A stretch of DNA of 64,000 nt from Glycomyces xiaoerkulensis (GCF_002798405.1 NZ_PGGV01000016.1:62001-126000), one strand, 5' to 3'; counted from the first letter of the stretch, positions 21,516-31,356 are shown. Made by a program: numbers and translations. Notes: generated by a model from the letters alone, not told the origin.

Positions 21516-22340
21516 TCAGCGGCGCCAGCCGGCCGCGCCCGGCTCGACCCACCAGGTGCGCTTGCGCTTGAGCTCGTCGACCAGCCCGTCGGAGATGAAG
21601 GTGGCGGAGTCCTCCGGGTGGACGGCCACGGCCCGGCCGCGGGCGCGGCGGACCTCGATCCGCACCTTCCGGCGGAACCTCCCGGTCACGACCGGGACGG
21701 CCACGGCCACGTCGATGCGGCCGTCGGCCGGATCGGGCTCGGCCAGGACCAGGTCGTCGGCGGCCGCGTAGCCGTCGGCGTTGGCGACCGCGCAGGCGAG
21801 GATCCGCTCGGTGCCGTCGGCCAGGACCGCGTCGTCGAGGTTGACCACCCCGCGCCACGGGCGGTCGCCGCCGCCGATCCGGACGCCGTCGACGCACACG
21901 CCGCCGCCGTCGTGCCGCATCATGTCCGTACGCAGCACCGTGCCGTTCACGGCCGCCTCGGCCACTTCGGCGGGCCGCTGCGGCAGTCCCAGCCGCTCGA
22001 CGATCCCCGGCACGCTCCCGAGCGGCAGCACCGCCAGGGGCGGCAGGTCCGGGACGGTGCGGCCGACCGGCAGGTCGTCGGGCCGCTCGCTCGGGGCCGG
22101 GGCCAGGCGCCGCACCATGCGCGCCACGACCGCGTTGATCTGCTCGTCGTTGTCGGCCGCCAGCACGATCCTCGCCCCGGTCTGCTCGACCACCGGATCG
22201 ATCTCGCGCGGGGAGGCGGCCTCCACCGTCCGCACCTCGGCACCGAGCCGTCGCAGCTCGTCGACCAGGTGCAGCGCCTGTGTCCGGGGGCCGGTGTTCG
22301 AGCAGCCCGACTCCACCGGCGTCAACACGACAACTTCCAC
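21516..22340 (-). CDS. Divergent diacylglycerol/lipid-kinase-like protein
   Basis: About 274 residues. Parts of the layout follow the DAGK catalytic fold: ARIVLAADNDEQINAVVARMVR sits where active kinases have a GGDGT nucleotide loop, PPLAVLPLGSVPGIVERLGLP matches the LPLGTGND region, and a C-terminal beta-rich lipid domain follows. The GGDGT glycines are missing (AADND instead), so kinase activity is doubtful. GTG 22340 is chosen because TATGGT lies 8 nt upstream; TTG 22349 is an alternative in the same frame. Divergent from purA. Family assignment is by eye and tentative. Confidence 0.6.
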   Translation of the reverse strand: MEVVVLTPVESGCSNTGPRTQALHLVDELRRLGAEVRTVEAASPREIDPVVEQTGARIVLAADNDEQINAVVARMVRRLAPAPSERPDDLPVGRTVPDLPPLAVLPLGSVPGIVERLGLPQRPAEVAEAAVNGTVLRTDMMRHDGGGVCVDGVRIGGGDRPWRGVVNLDDAVLADGTERILACAVANADGYAAADDLVLAEPDPADGRIDVAVAVPVVTGRFRRKVRIEVRRARGRAVAVHPEDSATFISDGLVDELKRKRTWWVEPGAAGWRR

Positions 22341-22419
22341 AGCGAACAACCATACGACGCGACGGAGGCCGGGCCCATAGGACTCAGGGCTGGTGAGACG
22401 CGACAGCAGCGGGTGCCAG

Positions 22420-22425
22420 TACGCT
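22420..22425 (+). promoter_or_regulatory. Candidate -10 box of purA
   Basis: TACGCT fits TANNNT and would give a leader of roughly 37 nt ending in the GGGAGG ribosome site. Confidence 0.3.
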
Positions 22426-22468
22426 TACACGGTAATCGGGTGATCAAGTTCCCGGGAGGATGGGCAGC

Positions 22469-23755
22469 ATGCCAGCTATCGCGGTCGTCGGAACGCAGTG
22501 GGGCGACGAGGGCAAAGGCAAGGTCACGGACCTGCTCGGCGCCGACATGGACTACGTCGTCCGCTACCAGGGCGGCAACAACGCAGGGCACACCGTGGTG
22601 ACCCCGGACGGCACGAAGTACGCCATCCACCTGGTCCCGGTCGGCATCCTCACCCCGGGAGTGGTCCCGGTGATCGCCGGCGGAGTCGTGGTCGACCCCA
22701 AGTTCCTCATCTCCGAGCTCGACGAGCTCACCGCCGGGGGCGTCGACGTCTCGAACCTCAAGCTCTCGGCCGACGCGCACCTGATCATGCCGCACCACCG
22801 GGCGCTCGACCGCGTCGTCGAGCGCTACCTGGGCAACTCCCGGATCGGCACCACCGGCCGCGGCATCGGCCCCACCTACGCCGACAAGGTCGCGCGCATG
22901 GGCATCCGGGTGCAGGACCTGCTCGACCCGGGCATCCTCAGCGCCAAGCTCGAGGCGATCCTCCGCGAGAAGAACCAGATCCTGGTCAAGGTCTACAACC
23001 GCAAGGCCATCGACCCCGAGGCGGTGGCCGAGGAGTACCTCGGCTACGCCGAGCGGCTCAAGCCCTACATCGCCGATACCCGCCTGCTGCTCAACCGGGC
23101 CGTCGAGGACGGCAAGAACGTGCTCCTCGAAGGCGCCCAGGCGACCATGCTCGACGTCGACCACGGGACCTACCCGTTCGTGACCTCGTCGAACCCGACC
23201 ACCGGCGGCGCCTCCGTCGGCACCGGCATCGCCCCGAACAAGATCGGCACCGCGATCGGGATCATCAAGGCCTACACCACCCGCGTCGGCTCGGGCCCGT
23301 TCCCCACCGAACTGCACGACGAGTCCGGCGAGTTCCTGCTCAAGCGCGGCGGCGAATACGGGGTCACCACCGGGCGCCGCCGCCGCTGCGGCTGGTTCGA
23401 CGCGGTGCTGGGCCGCTACGCGGTGCGCGTCAACGGGATCACCGACCTGTTCGTGACGAAGCTGGACGTGCTCTCCGAGCTGGAGCGGGTACCGATCTGC
23501 GTCGGCTACGAGGTCGAAGGCGAGGTCGTCGAGGACATGCCGATGACCCAGACCGACGTCCACCACGCCAAGCCGGTCTACGAGTACCTCGACGGCTGGT
23601 TCGAGGACCTCTCGGGCTGCCGCAAGTTCGAGGAGCTCCCGGCCAACGCGCAGGCCTACATCGAGCGCCTGGAAGAGCTGTGCGGGGCGCGCGTCAGCGT
23701 CATGGGCGTCGGCCCGGGCCGCGACGAGAACATCATCCGCCACAGCCTGATCTGA
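22469..23755 (+). CDS. purA: Adenylosuccinate synthetase
   Basis: GTP-dependent ligase that joins IMP and aspartate in the first committed step of AMP synthesis. 428 residues, the usual length. The N-terminal P-loop [16 protein letters not shown], the catalytic Asp/His region (NNAGHTV), the signature GIGPTYADK and the GTP-loop [11 protein letters not shown] segment are intact. Start ATG 22469 gives the family-typical opening [18 protein letters not shown] and has GGGAGG 10 nt upstream; the ATG nine bases earlier is too close to that site. Monocistronic by context. Confidence 0.97.
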   Translation: MPAIAVVGTQWGDEGKGKVTDLLGADMDYVVRYQGGNNAGHTVVTPDGTKYAIHLVPVGILTPGVVPVIAGGVVVDPKFLISELDELTAGGVDVSNLKLSADAHLIMPHHRALDRVVERYLGNSRIGTTGRGIGPTYADKVARMGIRVQDLLDPGILSAKLEAILREKNQILVKVYNRKAIDPEAVAEEYLGYAERLKPYIADTRLLLNRAVEDGKNVLLEGAQATMLDVDHGTYPFVTSSNPTTGGASVGTGIAPNKIGTAIGIIKAYTTRVGSGPFPTELHDESGEFLLKRGGEYGVTTGRRRRCGWFDAVLGRYAVRVNGITDLFVTKLDVLSELERVPICVGYEVEGEVVEDMPMTQTDVHHAKPVYEYLDGWFEDLSGCRKFEELPANAQAYIERLEELCGARVSVMGVGPGRDENIIRHSLI

Positions 23756-23984
23756 GTCCGCTCGGGTCCGCTCCCCCGATCCGTCGCCCCAGGGCAGGGT
23801 ATGACCGTGACCTACCCATTCGCCTCCGAACTCCGCCGTGAGCTCGAAGGACGCGGCGAACTTCGCGGGGAAACGCGCGGCCACTGCGAACAGCGCCGAC
23901 GAGGTCTTGTCTCCTCCCGCGGACTGACGCCCGCGGCACGAGCCGACTGGGGACCGCCGCGGTCTACGGCGATCGATGAGAATC

Positions 23985-24578
23985 TCAGAGCCGGTCGACC
24001 ACTTGGACGTGTCCGGGGGCGAACGACGCCAGGCGGGCCAGGAGCTGCTGCGCCTTGAGGTCGAAGTCGTTGCACCTGATCGCCAGGTCGAAACCGGCCA
24101 CCAGGCCCTCGGTGGCGCGATTGGCCTCGCGCAGCACCGAGCGATCGATGAAGCCGGGCCGGTCCGACCCGCCCCGACCCAGGTACACGTCGGTCGCCAG
24201 CAGCAGGTACGAATGGCCCCTGCGCCTGGAGCCGACCGTGATCGCCGCCAGCTCCTCGACGTTGCTCCAGGGGATCAGCAGCACCTTCCCGAAGCTGGGC
24301 CGCACCCGCAGCCCGAAGTGGTTGACCGACAGCTTCGGCGGGCGCAGCAGCGGCACCAGGAAGAAGAGCACGCCCAGCAGCGCCATGACGGTGAAGAAGC
24401 CCGGCAGCACCACCACCGGGTTCGACTCTCCCGAATCGAGCGTGCCGGGCTCGGTGTGCACCAGCCACACCAGAGCGCCGACGGCCGTGGCGCACACGAC
24501 GGCGTACAGGACCAGCGAGGAGATCCGACGAGCGGGGGAACTGCGTTCGACCACGGTCCACTCCGAGCTTCTTCGCAC
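23985..24578 (-). CDS. Two-helix membrane protein with PH-like domain
   Basis: 197 residues from GTG 24578, preceded by a strong GGGGAGGTGA site 4 nt upstream. Two hydrophobic segments (about 17-36 and 48-69) are followed by a ~120-residue soluble domain starting PPKLSVNHFGLRVRP...IPWSNVEELAAI, which resembles bacterial PH-like domains. No enzymatic motif is visible. Divergent from disA by 298 bp and tail-to-tail with purA. Function unknown. Confidence 0.72.
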   Translation of the reverse strand: MRRSSEWTVVERSSPARRISSLVLYAVVCATAVGALVWLVHTEPGTLDSGESNPVVVLPGFFTVMALLGVLFFLVPLLRPPKLSVNHFGLRVRPSFGKVLLIPWSNVEELAAITVGSRRRGHSYLLLATDVYLGRGGSDRPGFIDRSVLREANRATEGLVAGFDLAIRCNDFDLKAQQLLARLASFAPGHVQVVDRL

Positions 24579-24876
24579 CAGGTCACCTCCCCGACCGCAA
24601 GGGTAACGAGTGGGAACCCGCCGCCGGCGCACGGCCGGAAGCGGTTGCCGGAACGCCCCGCCGCCCGCGGCGCCCGGTGCAGTGTTTGCAGTGCTCGATC
24701 CGCAGGTGGTGCGGCTGAACCGGCGCAAGGGGACGGACATTTCAGACTCCTCGCCGCAACGCGGTTCCCGGACCCCGCCACCCCGTCCGTACACTGGGAG
24801 CAACCCGATGCCCGCCTCGTCCGCCCCCTCCACGGCGAAGTTCGGGAGCCGCTCCGGCTCCGGGCATCGGACCGCA

Positions 24877-25995
24877 ATGTCCGACCGGCCGCTCCCCGGC
24901 CGGCAGAACCAGACTTTGGGGGTGCTCGTGCCGGCGATCCCGGATGAAGGCCTACGCGCGACCTTGGCCACGATGGCTCCGGGAACCGCGCTGCGCGACG
25001 GCCTGGAGCGGATCCTGCGCGGCCGCACCGGCGCGCTCATCGTCGTGGGCCGCGACGAGGTCGTGGAATCGATGTGCACCGGCGGGTTCGAGCTCGACGT
25101 CGAGTTCTCCGCCACCCGCCTCCGCGAGCTGTGCAAGATGGACGGCGCGGTGGTGCTCACCACCGACGGCTCCCGCATCGTGCGCGCCGGCGTCCACCTC
25201 ATGCCCGACTCGTCGATCTTCTCGGCCGAATCGGGCACCCGCCACCGCACCGCCGAGCGCGTCGCCAAGCAGACCGGTCTCCCGGTCATCTCGGTCAGCC
25301 AGTCGATGCACACCATCGGGCTGTATATGGGCGCGGTCCACCACCTGCTCGAGCCGTCGACCAAGATCCTTTCCCGCGCCAACCAGGCCCTGGCGACGCT
25401 GGAACGGTACAAGCAGCGCCTCGACGAGGTCGCCGCGAACCTCTCCAGTCTCGAGATCGAGGACCTGGTGACCGTGCGCGACGCGGTGACGGTCCTCCAG
25501 CGGCTCGAGATGGCCCGCCACATCGCCGACGAGGTCGAGGGCCACGTCATCGAGCTCGGCACCGACGGCCGGCTCCTGGCCCTCCAGCTCGACGAGCTCA
25601 TGGCCGGGGTCGACATCGATCGCGAACTGATCGTCCGCGACTACCTGCCCGAAGGCGGCGACTTCCCCAAGGCCCTGCGCACCGTCGACGAGATGACCTC
25701 GACCGAGCTGCTCGACCTCACCGCCGTGGCCCGCGCGGTCTGCTTCCCGAACGCGCCCGACGTCCTCGACCGGAGGGTGAGCCCGCGCGGCTACCGCATG
25801 CTCGCCAAGGTGCCCCGCCTGCCGGAGGCCGTGGTCGAGCGGGTCGTCAGCCACTTCGGCACCCTGCCAGAACTGCTCGGCGTCTCGGTCGAGGACCTGC
25901 GGGACGTCGACGGGATCGGTCCCGGCCGGGCCCAGAGCATCCGCGAGAACCTCACCCGACTGGCCGAAGTCTCCATACTCGACCGCTACATCTAG
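24877..25995 (+). CDS. disA: DNA integrity scanning protein / c-di-AMP synthase DisA
   Basis: Diadenylate cyclase that makes the second messenger c-di-AMP and senses DNA branches. The N-terminal DAC domain has MAPGTALRDGLERILRGRTG, the DGA motif at 89-91 and the RHR motif at 122-124. A coiled linker (LATLERYKQRLDEV) and a C-terminal helix-hairpin-helix (VEDLRDVDGIGPGRAQSI) follow. ATG 24877 gives 372 residues, close to Streptomyces DisA. ATG 24808 is an alternative, with GGGAG 7 nt upstream and a TACACT box before it. mutY lies just downstream, separated by a minus-strand membrane protein gene; disA and mutY are also near each other in M. tuberculosis. Confidence 0.95.
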   Translation: MSDRPLPGRQNQTLGVLVPAIPDEGLRATLATMAPGTALRDGLERILRGRTGALIVVGRDEVVESMCTGGFELDVEFSATRLRELCKMDGAVVLTTDGSRIVRAGVHLMPDSSIFSAESGTRHRTAERVAKQTGLPVISVSQSMHTIGLYMGAVHHLLEPSTKILSRANQALATLERYKQRLDEVAANLSSLEIEDLVTVRDAVTVLQRLEMARHIADEVEGHVIELGTDGRLLALQLDELMAGVDIDRELIVRDYLPEGGDFPKALRTVDEMTSTELLDLTAVARAVCFPNAPDVLDRRVSPRGYRMLAKVPRLPEAVVERVVSHFGTLPELLGVSVEDLRDVDGIGPGRAQSIRENLTRLAEVSILDRYI

Positions 25996-26654
25996 TTCAG
26001 TCGCAGCGACGCCGGTTGCGACTCCGCCTCTCCCAGACGGGCCCGCAGTTCGTAGTCGCCCGCCGGGAGCCGCCGCCGGTCCCCCTCGCAGCCGGGCTCG
26101 GAGGCCAGAGCCTCGAAGCGGAACTCCACGGTCCGTCCCGAACCCTCGTCCAGCTCCACGGTCTCGGCCTCTGGCGGGTCGCAGTGCGCGGTCGAGTAGA
26201 CCACGTCGCTGCCTGCGGCCAGCTCGACCTCGACCGATTCGAGTCCGACGGTGCAGACCGCGTCGGCGCCGCTGGCGACCAGCACGCTCACCGGGACCTC
26301 CGAGCCGGATCGGACCTCCTCGAACCCGGCCACGACCTGGAGCATCAGGTCGGACGGTTCGCACTCGGCCACCGGCTCGGCCGACGACTCGGCCGGTTCC
26401 GGACTCGGCTCGTCGCTCGGCGAGCCCGACACGTACGGGCGCTTGAGCGTGGACGAGATCGAAGGGGTGACCCAGTCCTCCGCGGCCCCGGGCCCGCCCT
26501 CGGCGCCGGCCTCACCGCCCGCGCCGAGGGCCTTGACGGCCACGACGATGAGCAGGATGAGGACGACCACGGCCCCGGCCACGATCGCGCGGCGCCGCCA
26601 GTACACCGCGCTCGGCTCGGCGCCCTTCACCCACTTGTCCTGGAAACGCTGCAC
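25992..26654 (-). CDS. Membrane-anchored protein of unknown function
   Basis: 220 residues. A short basic N-terminus (QRFQDKWVKG...WRRRA) precedes one transmembrane helix (about 24-42). A Pro/Ser/Glu linker follows, then a ~130-residue extracellular domain with four Cys (CEPSD, AVCTV, AHCDPP, EPGCEG) and beta-sandwich character. The stop overlaps that of disA on the other strand by 4 nt (CTAG). It is divergent from mutY with a 60-bp gap. No family recognised. Confidence 0.72.
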   Translation of the reverse strand: MQRFQDKWVKGAEPSAVYWRRRAIVAGAVVVLILLIVVAVKALGAGGEAGAEGGPGAAEDWVTPSISSTLKRPYVSGSPSDEPSPEPAESSAEPVAECEPSDLMLQVVAGFEEVRSGSEVPVSVLVASGADAVCTVGLESVEVELAAGSDVVYSTAHCDPPEAETVELDEGSGRTVEFRFEALASEPGCEGDRRRLPAGDYELRARLGEAESQPASLRLN

Positions 26655-26701
26655 GCCGGGACGCTAACCCACCCGCGGCGCCTTTCGTCGGAACTACACG
26701 C

Positions 26702-26707
26702 GATAAT
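26702..26707 (+). promoter_or_regulatory. -10 box (GATAAT) for leaderless mutY
   Basis: GATAAT ends 7 nt before ATG 26715 and there is no ribosome-binding site between them. It fixes the mutY start within a much longer open frame. Confidence 0.5.
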
Positions 26708-26714
26708 CGGCGCC

Positions 26715-27587
26715 ATGCTCGCACCCGAACGGCTCGCAGAGCGGCTCCTGCCCTGGTTCGACTCCCACAATCGCACCGACCTGCCGTGGCGTCGGCCCGG
26801 CACCACCGCCTGGGGGGTGCTGGTATCCGAAGTGATGAGCCAGCAGACGCAGGTGGCGCGCGTCGCCCCGGTGTGGGAGGCGTGGATGGAGCGGTGGCCG
26901 GACCCGGCCGACCTGGCCGGGGCGCCGACCGCGGAGGTGCTGCGCGCCTGGGGCCGGATGGGCTACCCGAGGCGCGCGCTGCGGCTCCAGGAGTGCGCCC
27001 GGATCGTCGCCGAGGAGCACGGCGGCGAGGTCCCGGCCGACCCGGCCGAGCTCGAGCGGCTGCCGGGCATCGGCGTCTACACGGCCGCCGCGGTGGCGGT
27101 CTTCCACTACGGCCGGCGCCACCCGGTGGTCGACACGAACGTGCGGCGGGTGGTGGCGCGGCTCGGCGGCGAGGCCGACGCGGGCACGGCCACCTCCAAG
27201 GCCGACATCGCCGCCGCCGAGGCGCTGCTGCCGCGGGACGCCCCGACCGCCGCGCGGGTGTCGCTGGCCCTGATGGAGCTCGGGGCGCTGGTGTGCGACG
27301 CCCGCCGTCCGGAGTGCGGTGCCTGCCCGGTGGAGGACGTCTGCGGGTTCTCGGGCCGGGAGGTCCCGGCCGGTCCCAGCCGGAAGCGCCAGCGGTACCG
27401 GGGCACCAACCGGCATGTTCGCGGCGAGATCATGAAGGCGCTCCGGGAGGCCGACGGGCCGGTCGGCAGGGAGCGGATGGACGCGGTCTGGCCCGAGGCG
27501 GCCATGCGCGAGGAGGCGCTCGGGCAGTTGATCGGCGACGGGCTGATCGAGACCGACGAAGCCGGGCGATTCAAATTCCCGAGTTGA
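26715..27587 (+). CDS. mutY: A/G-specific adenine glycosylase MutY
   Basis: Base-excision enzyme that removes adenine mispaired with 8-oxoguanine. 290 residues. The catalytic Glu lies in VLVSEVMSQQTQVARV, helix-hairpin-helix is LERLPGIGVYTAAAV, the catalytic Asp lies in VVDTNVRRVVARL, and the [4Fe-4S] ligands follow C-x6-C-x2-C-x5-C (CDARRPECGACPVEDVC). The C-terminus is short and lacks a full NUDIX-like 8-oxoG recognition domain, with a winged-helix-like tail instead. The open frame extends far upstream, but this ATG gives the conserved start and has a leaderless promoter. Confidence 0.95.
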   Translation: MLAPERLAERLLPWFDSHNRTDLPWRRPGTTAWGVLVSEVMSQQTQVARVAPVWEAWMERWPDPADLAGAPTAEVLRAWGRMGYPRRALRLQECARIVAEEHGGEVPADPAELERLPGIGVYTAAAVAVFHYGRRHPVVDTNVRRVVARLGGEADAGTATSKADIAAAEALLPRDAPTAARVSLALMELGALVCDARRPECGACPVEDVCGFSGREVPAGPSRKRQRYRGTNRHVRGEIMKALREADGPVGRERMDAVWPEAAMREEALGQLIGDGLIETDEAGRFKFPS

Positions 27588-28072
27588 TGACAAGCGGCGT
27601 TTGCCCTGCTAAATTCGTAATTGAAAGAACTTCATGATGCTCGGCCGGGTGCCGATCGCCACGATCGGCGGCTCCGGGTCGAACTCCGCTTCTCATACAA
27701 GCGGGGCACCGGACGGGCCACTGGGCCCGTGCTCACCGCCGGTGCCGGAGCCGGATCACCCGCTGCCACGACCGTCCCCGCGCGGTCGGCCAGGAACACG
27801 ACGACGCGGCTCGCGCCATCACAACGTCGCGTCGACCGCGGACCGGCCGCATGAATTCGGTCGGGGCGGTTGCCGCGCCGCCGATACCGGCGCGGCGGCC
27901 GAGCGGACGACGATGCCGCCGGGGTACCGCGCGCTCTGACCTCGGCGGCTTCGTCACGTCCGGACCCCGAACGCGACGAAGCCGCCGGACACGGGTGCCG
28001 TGTCGGCGGTCTTCGGTCTTCGCGGCCCAAGGGCGGCCGGCTGGGCGGTCCGGCCGGCCCGGGGTGTCGCGT
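27588..28072. other. Gene-free spacer with a long inverted repeat
   Basis: 485 bp between mutY and bldC. Open frames exist on both strands but none looks coding or has a convincing start. A perfect 13-bp inverted repeat (CGGCGGCTTCGTC at 27943-27955, complement at 27975-27987) has a 19-nt loop and may be a transcription end for either side. Confidence 0.5.
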
Positions 28073-28294
28073 CTACTCGCCGGCCTCGCGCTGGGCGGGG
28101 ATTTCGCCGTTGATGAGGGCGCGGATCTCGGACTCGCGGTAGCGGCGGTGCCCGCCGAGCGTGCGGATCGCCGAGATCTTCCCGGCCTTGGCCCAGCGGG
28201 TCACGGTCTTGGGGTCCACGCGGAACATCGCGGCGACCTCTGAGGGGGTGAGCAGGGCCTCTGATTCAACCGGAAGGTTCAAGTCTGTCGTCAT
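28073..28294 (-). CDS. bldC: BldC-type MerR-like developmental regulator
   Basis: 73-residue stand-alone MerR-type DNA-binding protein. The sequence LLTPSEVAAMFRVDPKTVTRWAK followed by AGKISAIRTLGGHRRYRESEIRAL is nearly that of Streptomyces BldC, which binds DNA as cooperative head-to-tail oligomers and controls the onset of differentiation. GGAGGAG lies 8 nt before ATG 28294. The neighbourhood (bldC, one hypothetical gene, valine dehydrogenase) matches the Streptomyces order as I remember it, supporting orthology. Confidence 0.95.
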   Translation of the reverse strand: MTTDLNLPVESEALLTPSEVAAMFRVDPKTVTRWAKAGKISAIRTLGGHRRYRESEIRALINGEIPAQREAGE

Positions 28295-28503
28295 CGTTCA
28301 GTCTCCTCCACAGACGGGCATGTGAATCACCGGCTGCCGCAGCCTCGATTCGTTCCTTCTCCAATCGTCCGTGCTGTCGTAGATGTCCGACATAGGCCGA
28401 ACGGCCGATTTTCCGTAGACCTTAATCGCCGGGGGCTCATCCGAGCGATCACTCCACAAGGGAATTGAAAGTCCCTCGGCCCGCGCCCCAACGAGAATGC
28501 GGC

Positions 28504-29340
28504 TCAGTTCAGACGCTCGGCGAGACGGCGGTCGCGCCACCGTTCGACGAGCCGGGCGTAGCAGTCTTGTGCCGCATCGGGTTCGCCGTCGCCGAGATGG
28601 TCGATCGCCTCCCAGGTGAGGTCGACCGAGTCCTCCTCGCTCAGCTCCCGGTCGCCCATCCGGGAGACCAGGCCGCCGTAGTCGAGCTCCACGAGGGCGC
28701 CGTCGTCGAATCCCTCGAGCCACTCCAGGGTCTCCGTCAGCGCCGCGGCGAGGTCGGCCTCGTCGCCGAACTCGGCACGGATCCGGTTGCGCGCGACCGT
28801 CAACCGGGTGCGGGCCCCGGTTATCGGAGTCAGGTAGCGAAGCCGCCGGCCGTCCTCGGCGACGAGCTCGCGGTCCTCCGGCCTGACGCAGGCGAACCAG
28901 CGCAGCGGCACCGACCAGGAGGCGACCTGCTCGTGCGTGTCGGCCGGCGCCTCGTGCCGGTCCCGGCCCTCGTCGTGGGCGACGATCTCGGCCGCCGAGG
29001 CCAGGAAGTCGGCCGGGACGAGCGCCTCGGCCACCGGCTCGGGGGTCAGGCGGCGCAGTTCCATCGCCGACTGGGCGATCCGATAGCGGAGGTTCCACGG
29101 GCAGATGAGGGGATCGCCCCCCTCCTCCTCGGCGTCGATGACGTACGCCTCGCGGGGAAAGGAGGGCACGATCCGCCACGGCCAGCCGATGCGCTCGTAG
29201 AGCGCCTCCCTACGCAGCTTCGGCCCCTCGCGCGGATCGACCGCGCGCCCCGAAGCCGCGTAGGCGCGCCAGTAGTCGGCATCGGCGAAGACCCCTGCCG
29301 GCTCATAGACGCGCAGATACGAAGCGTTCGGTGCGTACAC
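28504..29340 (-). CDS. Conserved-type hypothetical protein between bldC and vdh
   Basis: About 278 residues from GTG 29340, beginning MYAPNASYLRVYEPAGVF. Soluble, rich in Glu, Asp and Arg, with no signal peptide or membrane helix. The frame is open for 96 more codons, up to 29628, but that stretch overlaps the vdh promoter region and start codon on the opposite strand. The YLRVYEP opening followed by aromatic and acidic segments recalls a family of actinobacterial hypothetical proteins found beside bldC; no motif allows a function. The start remains uncertain. Confidence 0.55.
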   Translation of the reverse strand: MYAPNASYLRVYEPAGVFADADYWRAYAASGRAVDPREGPKLRREALYERIGWPWRIVPSFPREAYVIDAEEEGGDPLICPWNLRYRIAQSAMELRRLTPEPVAEALVPADFLASAAEIVAHDEGRDRHEAPADTHEQVASWSVPLRWFACVRPEDRELVAEDGRRLRYLTPITGARTRLTVARNRIRAEFGDEADLAAALTETLEWLEGFDDGALVELDYGGLVSRMGDRELSEEDSVDLTWEAIDHLGDGEPDAAQDCYARLVERWRDRRLAERLN

Positions 29341-29609
29341 GAGCCAGATACTTCCACAGTCGGGACCAGACGATTCGATGGCCTTCGGCAAGGCGGTGAG
29401 CAGGTAGTCGGCGCGGCTCCGCGCACCGGACGGCTCCCGGCGCGGGAAGGGGCCCCGACCCCACCGGCAATCGCCTCCATGGAACCGGGGAGGCGAAGAC
29501 TTATGCTTATGGCGTAGGCATACCCGCGCTACATCGGAATCGCCCCGGTCGCGACCCGGCCGAGCCACGAACGGCGCAGCGTACCGTTCACTGAACTGGA
29601 GAGCAAGCC

Positions 29610-30680
29610 ATGAGCATCTTCGACGCATCCGGCCACGAACAAGTGGTGTTCTGCCACGATCCCGACTCCGGGCTGAGAGCCGTCATCGCGATCTACTCGA
29701 CCGCGCTCGGCCCGGCCCTCGGAGGCACCCGCTTCCGCCCCTACGCCGGCGAGGACGAGGCCGTCACCGACGTCCTGCACCTGGCGGAAGGCATGGCCTA
29801 CAAGAACGCGATAGCCGGACTCGACCACGGAGGCGGCAAGGCCGTCATCTGGGGCGACCCGGCCACCGACAAGACCGAGGCCCTCCTGCGGGCCTACGGC
29901 CGGTTCGTCGATTCCCTGGGCGGCCGCTACGTCACCGCCTGCGACGTCGGCACCTATGTGGAGGACATGGACGTGGTCGCCCGCGAGTCGGTCCACGTCA
30001 CCGGCCGGTCCCCCGAGGCCGGCGGCGCCGGGGACTCCTCGATCCTCACCGCGTTCGGCGTCTTCCAGGCCATGCGGGCCGCCGCCCGCCACCGCTGGGG
30101 CACCGACGACCTCGCCGGCAGGACCGTCGGCGTGGCCGGGATCGGCAAGGTCGGCCGCCACCTCATCCCCCATCTGACCGAGGCCGGGGCCGACGTGGTC
30201 GCCACCGACGTCAGCGCCGCCGCCCGCGACTGGGCCACCGAGCACTACCCGGGCGTGCGGCTGGTCTCGGACGCCGACGAACTCATCGCCTCGGGGCTCC
30301 ACGTGTACGCCCCGTGCGCGCTCGGGGGCGTCCTCAATGAGCGCTCCATCAAGGTCATGGACGCCGAGATCGTCTGCGGCGCCGCCAACAACCAGCTCTC
30401 CGACGCCTCGATCGCCACCGAACTCGAGCGGGCCGGGATCCTGTACTGCCCCGACTACGTGGTCAACTCCGGCGGTGTCGTCCAGGTCGCCGACGAGTAC
30501 GGCGGCGGGTTCGACTTCGAGCGGGCCAAGCGCCGCACCGCGCGGATCTTCGAGACCACCGCGCAGATCCTCGACCGGTCCAAGAGCGAGGGGGTGACCC
30601 CGGAGGCCGCCGCCGAATCCATCGCCGAGGAGCGCATGACCGCCGTCGGCCGGCTGCAGCGGCTGCGGTTGTTCCGCTGA
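29610..30680 (+). CDS. vdh: Valine (Leu/Phe/Val) dehydrogenase
   Basis: NAD-dependent oxidative deamination of branched-chain amino acids to 2-oxo acids, the first catabolic step that feeds BkdABC. 356 residues. The glycine-rich catalytic segment [18 protein letters not shown] holds the active-site lysines, the family segment TACDVGT follows, and the Rossmann loop is [17 protein letters not shown] lies 6 nt before ATG 29610. It is divergent from the hypothetical gene that separates it from bldC. Confidence 0.94.
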   Translation: MSIFDASGHEQVVFCHDPDSGLRAVIAIYSTALGPALGGTRFRPYAGEDEAVTDVLHLAEGMAYKNAIAGLDHGGGKAVIWGDPATDKTEALLRAYGRFVDSLGGRYVTACDVGTYVEDMDVVARESVHVTGRSPEAGGAGDSSILTAFGVFQAMRAAARHRWGTDDLAGRTVGVAGIGKVGRHLIPHLTEAGADVVATDVSAAARDWATEHYPGVRLVSDADELIASGLHVYAPCALGGVLNERSIKVMDAEIVCGAANNQLSDASIATELERAGILYCPDYVVNSGGVVQVADEYGGGFDFERAKRRTARIFETTAQILDRSKSEGVTPEAAAESIAEERMTAVGRLQRLRLFR

Positions 30681-30944
30681 TCACACTTTCCCATAGAGTG
30701 GACGCCCGCGTCCCGCGATCCGGCCGGGACGCGCGGCGGCCCCGGCCCGGGTTCGGGACGGCGTGCGCATCGGATTCCGCGTCCGGAAGGGCGGAATCAG
30801 CGCCAATCTGTGGCATCCAACTCATGGGCCGGGATGCAACCGAGCGCCGCAAGGTTGTACCGTAGGAGCCACGAAGAGATTGCAAGCATGCCGGGGCGCC
30901 GTATCGGCTGCCCCGATGATTTCTGTGCGAGGGGGTCGAGCCAT

Positions 30945-31211
30945 ATGGGGCGCGGCCGAGCCAAGGCGAAGCAGACCAAAGTGGCCCGGAAGCTCAAGTA
31001 CCATGCTCCGAACACCGACCTGCGAGCGCTGGAGCGCGAGCTGACCGGCGGGCGTGACAGCACGGACGATGAGCGATCCGAAGAAGACCAGTACGCCGCT
31101 TACGCCGAACGGTACAACACGGACGAGGACGAGCTCAGCGAAGACGACTGGCTCCCGCCGAACAAGCAGTTAGACCCGCTCGCCAGGCCCGTCGCAGGCG
31201 GGCCCGGGTAG
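30945..31211 (+). CDS. DUF3073 family small basic/acidic protein
   Basis: 88 residues. The N-terminus MGRGRAKAKQTKVARKLKY is the conserved start of actinobacterial DUF3073 proteins, which continue with a acidic, disordered tail as here (TDDERSEEDQY...DEDELSEDDW). Function is unknown. ATG 30945 is preceded by GAGGGGG 9 nt upstream and gives the family start; the frame is open 45 codons further. The 264-bp spacer after vdh holds no other gene. Confidence 0.92.
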   Translation: MGRGRAKAKQTKVARKLKYHAPNTDLRALERELTGGRDSTDDERSEEDQYAAYAERYNTDEDELSEDDWLPPNKQLDPLARPVAGGPG

Positions 31212-31356
31212 GTTCGACGGCACGGCTCTCGCGATCCCGCATCCCGCGTCGCCCTCGGTTCGGCGTGGGGCCGCCGAGCGCGGTGAAGAGCGGGGTGTCG
31301 ATCCGCCGCTGGAGTCGGGCGCGGGCCGGCGGAGTTCTCCCCGAACAGCAAGCGCG

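Noticed and set aside
23801-24058. Plus-strand open frame of 85 codons after purA starting MTVTYPFASELRRE
   Set aside because: Only the first ~30 residues look protein-like; the rest is Arg/Gly/Pro-rich shadow sequence and it overlaps the membrane protein gene on the other strand. It could be a decayed gene start but has no clear ribosome site.
27632-28030. Minus-strand frame containing VVVFLADRAGTVVAAGDP, looking like a piece of a sensor protein
   Set aside because: Short match surrounded by Arg/Pro/Ser-rich sequence, no start or ribosome site; at best a decayed remnant.
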